Below are positions 4,764 to 7,443 of a DNA stretch of 7,443 nucleotides, one piece after another; positions within the stretch are counted from its first letter, which is position 1; the number at the start of each line of letters is the position of its first letter. Position numbers and translations under genes: made by a program. Under the pieces are notes generated by a model that ran no database searches, was not told the origin of the DNA, and was given only the letters and a program-made list of their open reading frames with translations. The stretch lies in contig PWMZ01000068.1 in the NCBI GenBank assembly GCA_003559065.1, forward strand, positions 1-7,443. The letters are read 5' to 3'. Origin of the DNA: Candidatus Nealsoniibacteriota bacterium (lineage in GTDB: Bacteria > Patescibacteriota > Minisyncoccia > Minisyncoccales > GWA2-38-27).

Positions 4764-7160
4764 TTACTTCAAACAACACTTTTTATACTTTTTCCCCGAA
4801 CCACAAGGGCAAGGATCATTCCGGCCTACTTTTTCAGAAGAACTAACCTGGGCCCTCTTTTCTTCTTTTTTCACTTTTTCCACTTTGAATAAGTTTTCAA
4901 GAAGAGACTTTTCAATATCTTGTAAAAATTGCTTAAACATTTTATGACCCTCTGATTTGTATTCTACCAAAGGATCTCTTTGACCGTAAGCTCTCAATTT
5001 AACCGAGTCTCTCAATCTATCCATGGCTGTTAAATGATTCATCCAGAAATAATCTAGGACTTTTAAATAAACATACTTTTCTATTTTATCTATTTCTTCA
5101 TGTTCTTTTCTTTTTTCTAAATAATCTTTTTCGCTATAGTCATGTTTTTTAATTAGTTCTAAAATGTAATCTTTTAAAGTTCCTTCTTTCGATTTTTTTA
5201 AGACTTCATTTCTTTTCTGGTAAAAAACTTCCCGGTGTTTGTTCATAACATCATCATATTCTAATAAGTGTTTTCTGGCATCATAATAATGTCCTTCTAT
5301 TTTAGATTGAGCGGTTTCTAGAGCATTAGAAATGGTTTTAGTTTCTATTGGTTCGTCCTCTTTTACTTTTAAAAAAGATAAAATTGATTTAATTTTATCT
5401 CCACCAAAAACCCTCATTAAATCATCTTCGGTGGAAACAAAAAACTGGGTTGAACCAGGATCTCCCTGTCTTCCCGCTCTTCCTCTTAACTGATTATCAA
5501 TTCTTCTTGCCTCATGTCTTTCAGTACCGATAACATGTAAACCTCCTACTTCTAAAACTTTCTTTTGTTCTTTTTCCTTCGGCGGATTTCCCCCCAAAAC
5601 AATATCAACCCCTCTTCCGGCCATATTGGTAGCTATGGTTACCGCTTTTAATCTTCCTGCTTGAGCGATAATCTGCCCTTCTTGTTCATGATTTTTAGCA
5701 TTTAAAATATTATGTTGGATTCCTTCTCTTTGTAAGAGCTTTCCCAAATATTCGTTTTTTTCAATAGAAACAGTCCCAACTAATAAGGGCTGACCAATTT
5801 CATTTCTTTTTTTAATTTCTCTCACTAAAGCTTTAATTTTTCCTTTTTCTGTTTTGTAAATACTATCAGGTAAATCTTTTCTAATATTAGGCTTGTTGGT
5901 AGGAATAATTAAAACCTCCAATCCGTAGGTTTTATCAAATTCTTCAGCCGAAGTAGCGGCCGTTCCGGTCATACCACTTAATTTTTTATACATTCTAAAA
6001 AAATTCTGAAAACTAATAGAGGCATAGGTTTTTGATTCGGGTTGAACGTCAACCCCTTCTTTAGCCTCAATGGCTTGATGCAATCCTCCCGACCACCTTC
6101 TGCCGGGCATTAATCTTCCGGTAAATTCATCAACAATAATAACTTGACCTTCTTTAACAACATAGTTTTTGTCTTTTTGAAAAAATCTTTTAGCTTTCAA
6201 GGCGGCTTCTAGGTGATGAGTGGTATCAATATCATTTTCTGCCCAAGGATCATAATTTAAGTGTTTAATTACTTTTTCCTGGCCCTGGAAAAGGTAGCTG
6301 GTTGATTTTGATTTCTCATCCACCTCAAAATCTTCCCCTTCTTTTAAAGGTTTAACAATAGAGGCGAAATCATAATATCTACTAACGGTATCTTCTCCGG
6401 GACCGGAAATAATTAAAGGAGTTCTCGCTTCATCGATTAAAATAGAATCTACCTCGTCTAAAATAGCAAAGTTAAAGTCTCTTTGAACTTTTTTATCTAA
6501 ATCATAGGTTAAATTATCTCTTAAATAATCAAAAGCAAATTCATTGTTGGTACCATAGGTAATATCTTTTTGATAAGCTTGTTTTCTATCAATCGGTCTT
6601 AGAAACTTTTCAAAAACTTTAAAGCCGCCCAAAACATCTCTTTTTTCATCCAATTCTTCGTCTTCTACATAAGAAGGGTCGTATAAAAAAGATTGTTCTG
6701 GAGTAATACAGGCTACCGACAAGCCTAAAGAATAAAAAATCTGCCCCATCCAAACAGCATCTCTTTTGGCCAAATAATCATTAACTGTTATTACATGAAC
6801 TCCTTTTCTTTCTAGGGCATTTAAATAAATAGCTGGCGTGGAAGCCAGGGTTTTTCCTTCTCCAGTTTTCATCTCAGCAATTTTACCTTCATGCAAAACA
6901 ATAGATCCCAATAACTGAACATCAAAATGCCTTTGTTTCAATGTCCTTTTAGCTGCTTCTCTAACAACGGCAAAAGCTTCAGCAAGAATATCCTCTTTTT
7001 TTTCTATTCTCTTTTGGAATTCTTCAGTTTTTTTCTCCAGTTGTTCGTCAGAAAGCATCTCAATCTTTTTTTCCAAAGAATTGATTTTTTCTACGAGAGG
7101 TTTTATTTTTTTAATTTTTTTCTCGTTGGCAGAACCGAAAATTTTCTCGAAAAAACTCAT
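4764..7160 (-). CDS. secA: Preprotein translocase ATPase SecA
   Basis: SecA, the motor that drives unfolded preproteins through the SecYEG channel; 798 residues. NBD1: Walker A MKTGEGKT (97-104), GTNNEFAFDYLRDN (203-216), Walker B LDEVDS with D235/E236, then DEARTPLIISG. Preprotein-binding domain from about 220 to 345. NBD2: MTGTA (397-401), TNMAGRGVDIVLGG (511-524), QLRGRAGRQGDPGS (557-570, arginine finger). Helical scaffold from about 610, with WMNHLTAMDRLRDSVKLRAYGQRDP (706-730, split here as one motif). C-terminal zinc/SecB-type site: C784, C786, C795, C796. Two departures from E. coli: about 30 extra residues between LSV and DITYG (about 155-190), and a helical wing region between YQKRNEVL and YLKVLD cut to about 42 residues from about 98. 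The ATG overlaps the hibernation-factor stop by 4 bases, with a weak GAGAAG upstream. Confidence 0.98.
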   Translation of the reverse strand: MSFFEKIFGSANEKKIKKIKPLVEKINSLEKKIEMLSDEQLEKKTEEFQKRIEKKEDILAEAFAVVREAAKRTLKQRHFDVQLLGSIVLHEGKIAEMKTGEGKTLASTPAIYLNALERKGVHVITVNDYLAKRDAVWMGQIFYSLGLSVACITPEQSFLYDPSYVEDEELDEKRDVLGGFKVFEKFLRPIDRKQAYQKDITYGTNNEFAFDYLRDNLTYDLDKKVQRDFNFAILDEVDSILIDEARTPLIISGPGEDTVSRYYDFASIVKPLKEGEDFEVDEKSKSTSYLFQGQEKVIKHLNYDPWAENDIDTTHHLEAALKAKRFFQKDKNYVVKEGQVIIVDEFTGRLMPGRRWSGGLHQAIEAKEGVDVQPESKTYASISFQNFFRMYKKLSGMTGTAATSAEEFDKTYGLEVLIIPTNKPNIRKDLPDSIYKTEKGKIKALVREIKKRNEIGQPLLVGTVSIEKNEYLGKLLQREGIQHNILNAKNHEQEGQIIAQAGRLKAVTIATNMAGRGVDIVLGGNPPKEKEQKKVLEVGGLHVIGTERHEARRIDNQLRGRAGRQGDPGSTQFFVSTEDDLMRVFGGDKIKSILSFLKVKEDEPIETKTISNALETAQSKIEGHYYDARKHLLEYDDVMNKHREVFYQKRNEVLKKSKEGTLKDYILELIKKHDYSEKDYLEKRKEHEEIDKIEKYVYLKVLDYFWMNHLTAMDRLRDSVKLRAYGQRDPLVEYKSEGHKMFKQFLQDIEKSLLENLFKVEKVKKEEKRAQVSSSEKVGRNDPCPCGSGKKYKKCCLK
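4773..4811 (-). other. SecA C-terminal zinc-binding motif
   Basis: These codons encode CPCGSGKKYKKCC, the CxC-x8-CC metal site at the very end of SecA. In E. coli the equivalent tail binds zinc and contacts SecB; SecB is not expected in a reduced genome of this type (inference), so the tail may here serve ribosome or lipid contact instead. Confidence 0.85.
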
Positions 7161-7443
7161 GGTCTTCTCATCAACTTTTTAAGTCGACGCATACTCTTTT
7201 TATAAATACTTTGGCTTTTGTTTTTGTATTTTTTAATTTCTCTTTCCGCTTCATCCCTGGCTTCTTGAAAAGAAGCATCCGGTGATTCAGCGTTAGCTTC
7301 GGCCCTTAAAGTTTTACCCGGTAAAAAAAGATTAATAGCTGTTTTAAAGATAGGACCTTTTAAATGATGATTAGTTTCTTTGGAAACAGTAACCTCCACC
7401 TCAGCTGGCGGATTTAATCCTTTTTCTTCATCTTGATGAAAAA
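7157..7443 (-). CDS. hpf: Ribosome hibernation-promoting factor, HPF/RaiA family (partial, runs off right edge)
   Basis: About 94 C-terminal codons are present; the start lies beyond the window. The reading frame is open to the edge and reads FHQDEEKGLNPPAE before the GTG at 7399, so that GTG is an internal Val and not the start. The core has the family pattern: HHLKGPIFKTAINLFLPGK, then LRAEANAESPDASFQEARDE, then a basic helix EIKKYKNK. This resembles the beta-strand/alpha-helix second half of the HPF/YfiA fold, which binds the 30S decoding centre and silences ribosomes under stress. After the core there is only a short, very basic tail (MRRLKKLMRRP), not the dimerization domain of long HPF, so this is a short-type protein. 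Its stop overlaps the secA ATG (ATGA), giving translational coupling. Proximity of hpf and secA is also known in Firmicutes. Confidence 0.88.
   Translation of the reverse strand, partial: FHQDEEKGLNPPAEVEVTVSKETNHHLKGPIFKTAINLFLPGKTLRAEANAESPDASFQEARDEAEREIKKYKNKSQSIYKKSMRRLKKLMRRP

Noticed and set aside
4747..4947. Plus-strand open frame across the end of secA
   Set aside because: Phe/Ser-rich product typical of the reverse of Lys/Glu-rich codons; overlaps the SecA zinc motif.
6927..7205. Plus-strand open frame at the start of secA
   Set aside because: Phe/Leu-rich antisense of a Lys-rich N-terminus; would run against the operon.
7157..7399. GTG at 7399 as the start of the hibernation factor
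   Set aside because: The same frame is open upstream to the window edge and the HPF fold needs the missing first half; the GTG is an internal Val codon.

Overview
The window is an AT-rich, gene-dense stretch in which every supported gene lies on the minus strand, so transcription runs from right to left. TGA ends several clear genes (the hibernation factor, the 81-residue gene, the phosphoesterase, the adaptor), so TGA is a stop codon here. Compact genes, very short junctions, low GC, Lys/Glu/Ile-rich proteins and the style of the SecA and integrase-like sequences suggest a Candidate Phyla Radiation (Patescibacteria/Parcubacteria-like) genome. That assignment is inferred from protein flavour, not from a marker gene.

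In transcription order: (1) the C-terminal part of a ribosome hibernation factor (HPF/RaiA family), cut by the right edge; (2) secA, the preprotein translocase ATPase; (3) an 81-residue protein of unknown function; (4) a NUDIX hydrolase strikingly like the eukaryotic oxidized-nucleotide sanitizer MTH1; (5) a small YfcE/MJ0936-type metallophosphoesterase; (6) a membrane-anchored HlyD/MacA-like adaptor; (7) a MacB/LolD-type ABC ATPase; (8) a MacB/FtsX-type permease. Six of the seven junctions overlap by 4 or 8 bases and the other (secA to the 81-residue gene) has a one-base gap. The eight genes therefore look like one polycistronic, translationally coupled unit whose promoter lies outside the window. 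Genes 6-8 form a complete exporter-type module: adaptor, ATPase and permease.

Downstream of the permease, after a short gap, the left edge holds the first 44 codons of what looks like an integrase-type transposase, probably an insertion sequence that landed just behind the operon.

No RNA genes, CRISPR arrays or convincing terminators were seen, and there is no non-coding stretch over 300 bases. Most of the content is recognisable housekeeping and transport. The points most worth a second look are a large helical insertion in the adaptor hairpin, a much shortened helical wing region in SecA, a D-loop Asp-to-Gly change in the ABC ATPase, the MTH1-like substrate pocket, and the uncharacterized 81-residue protein.
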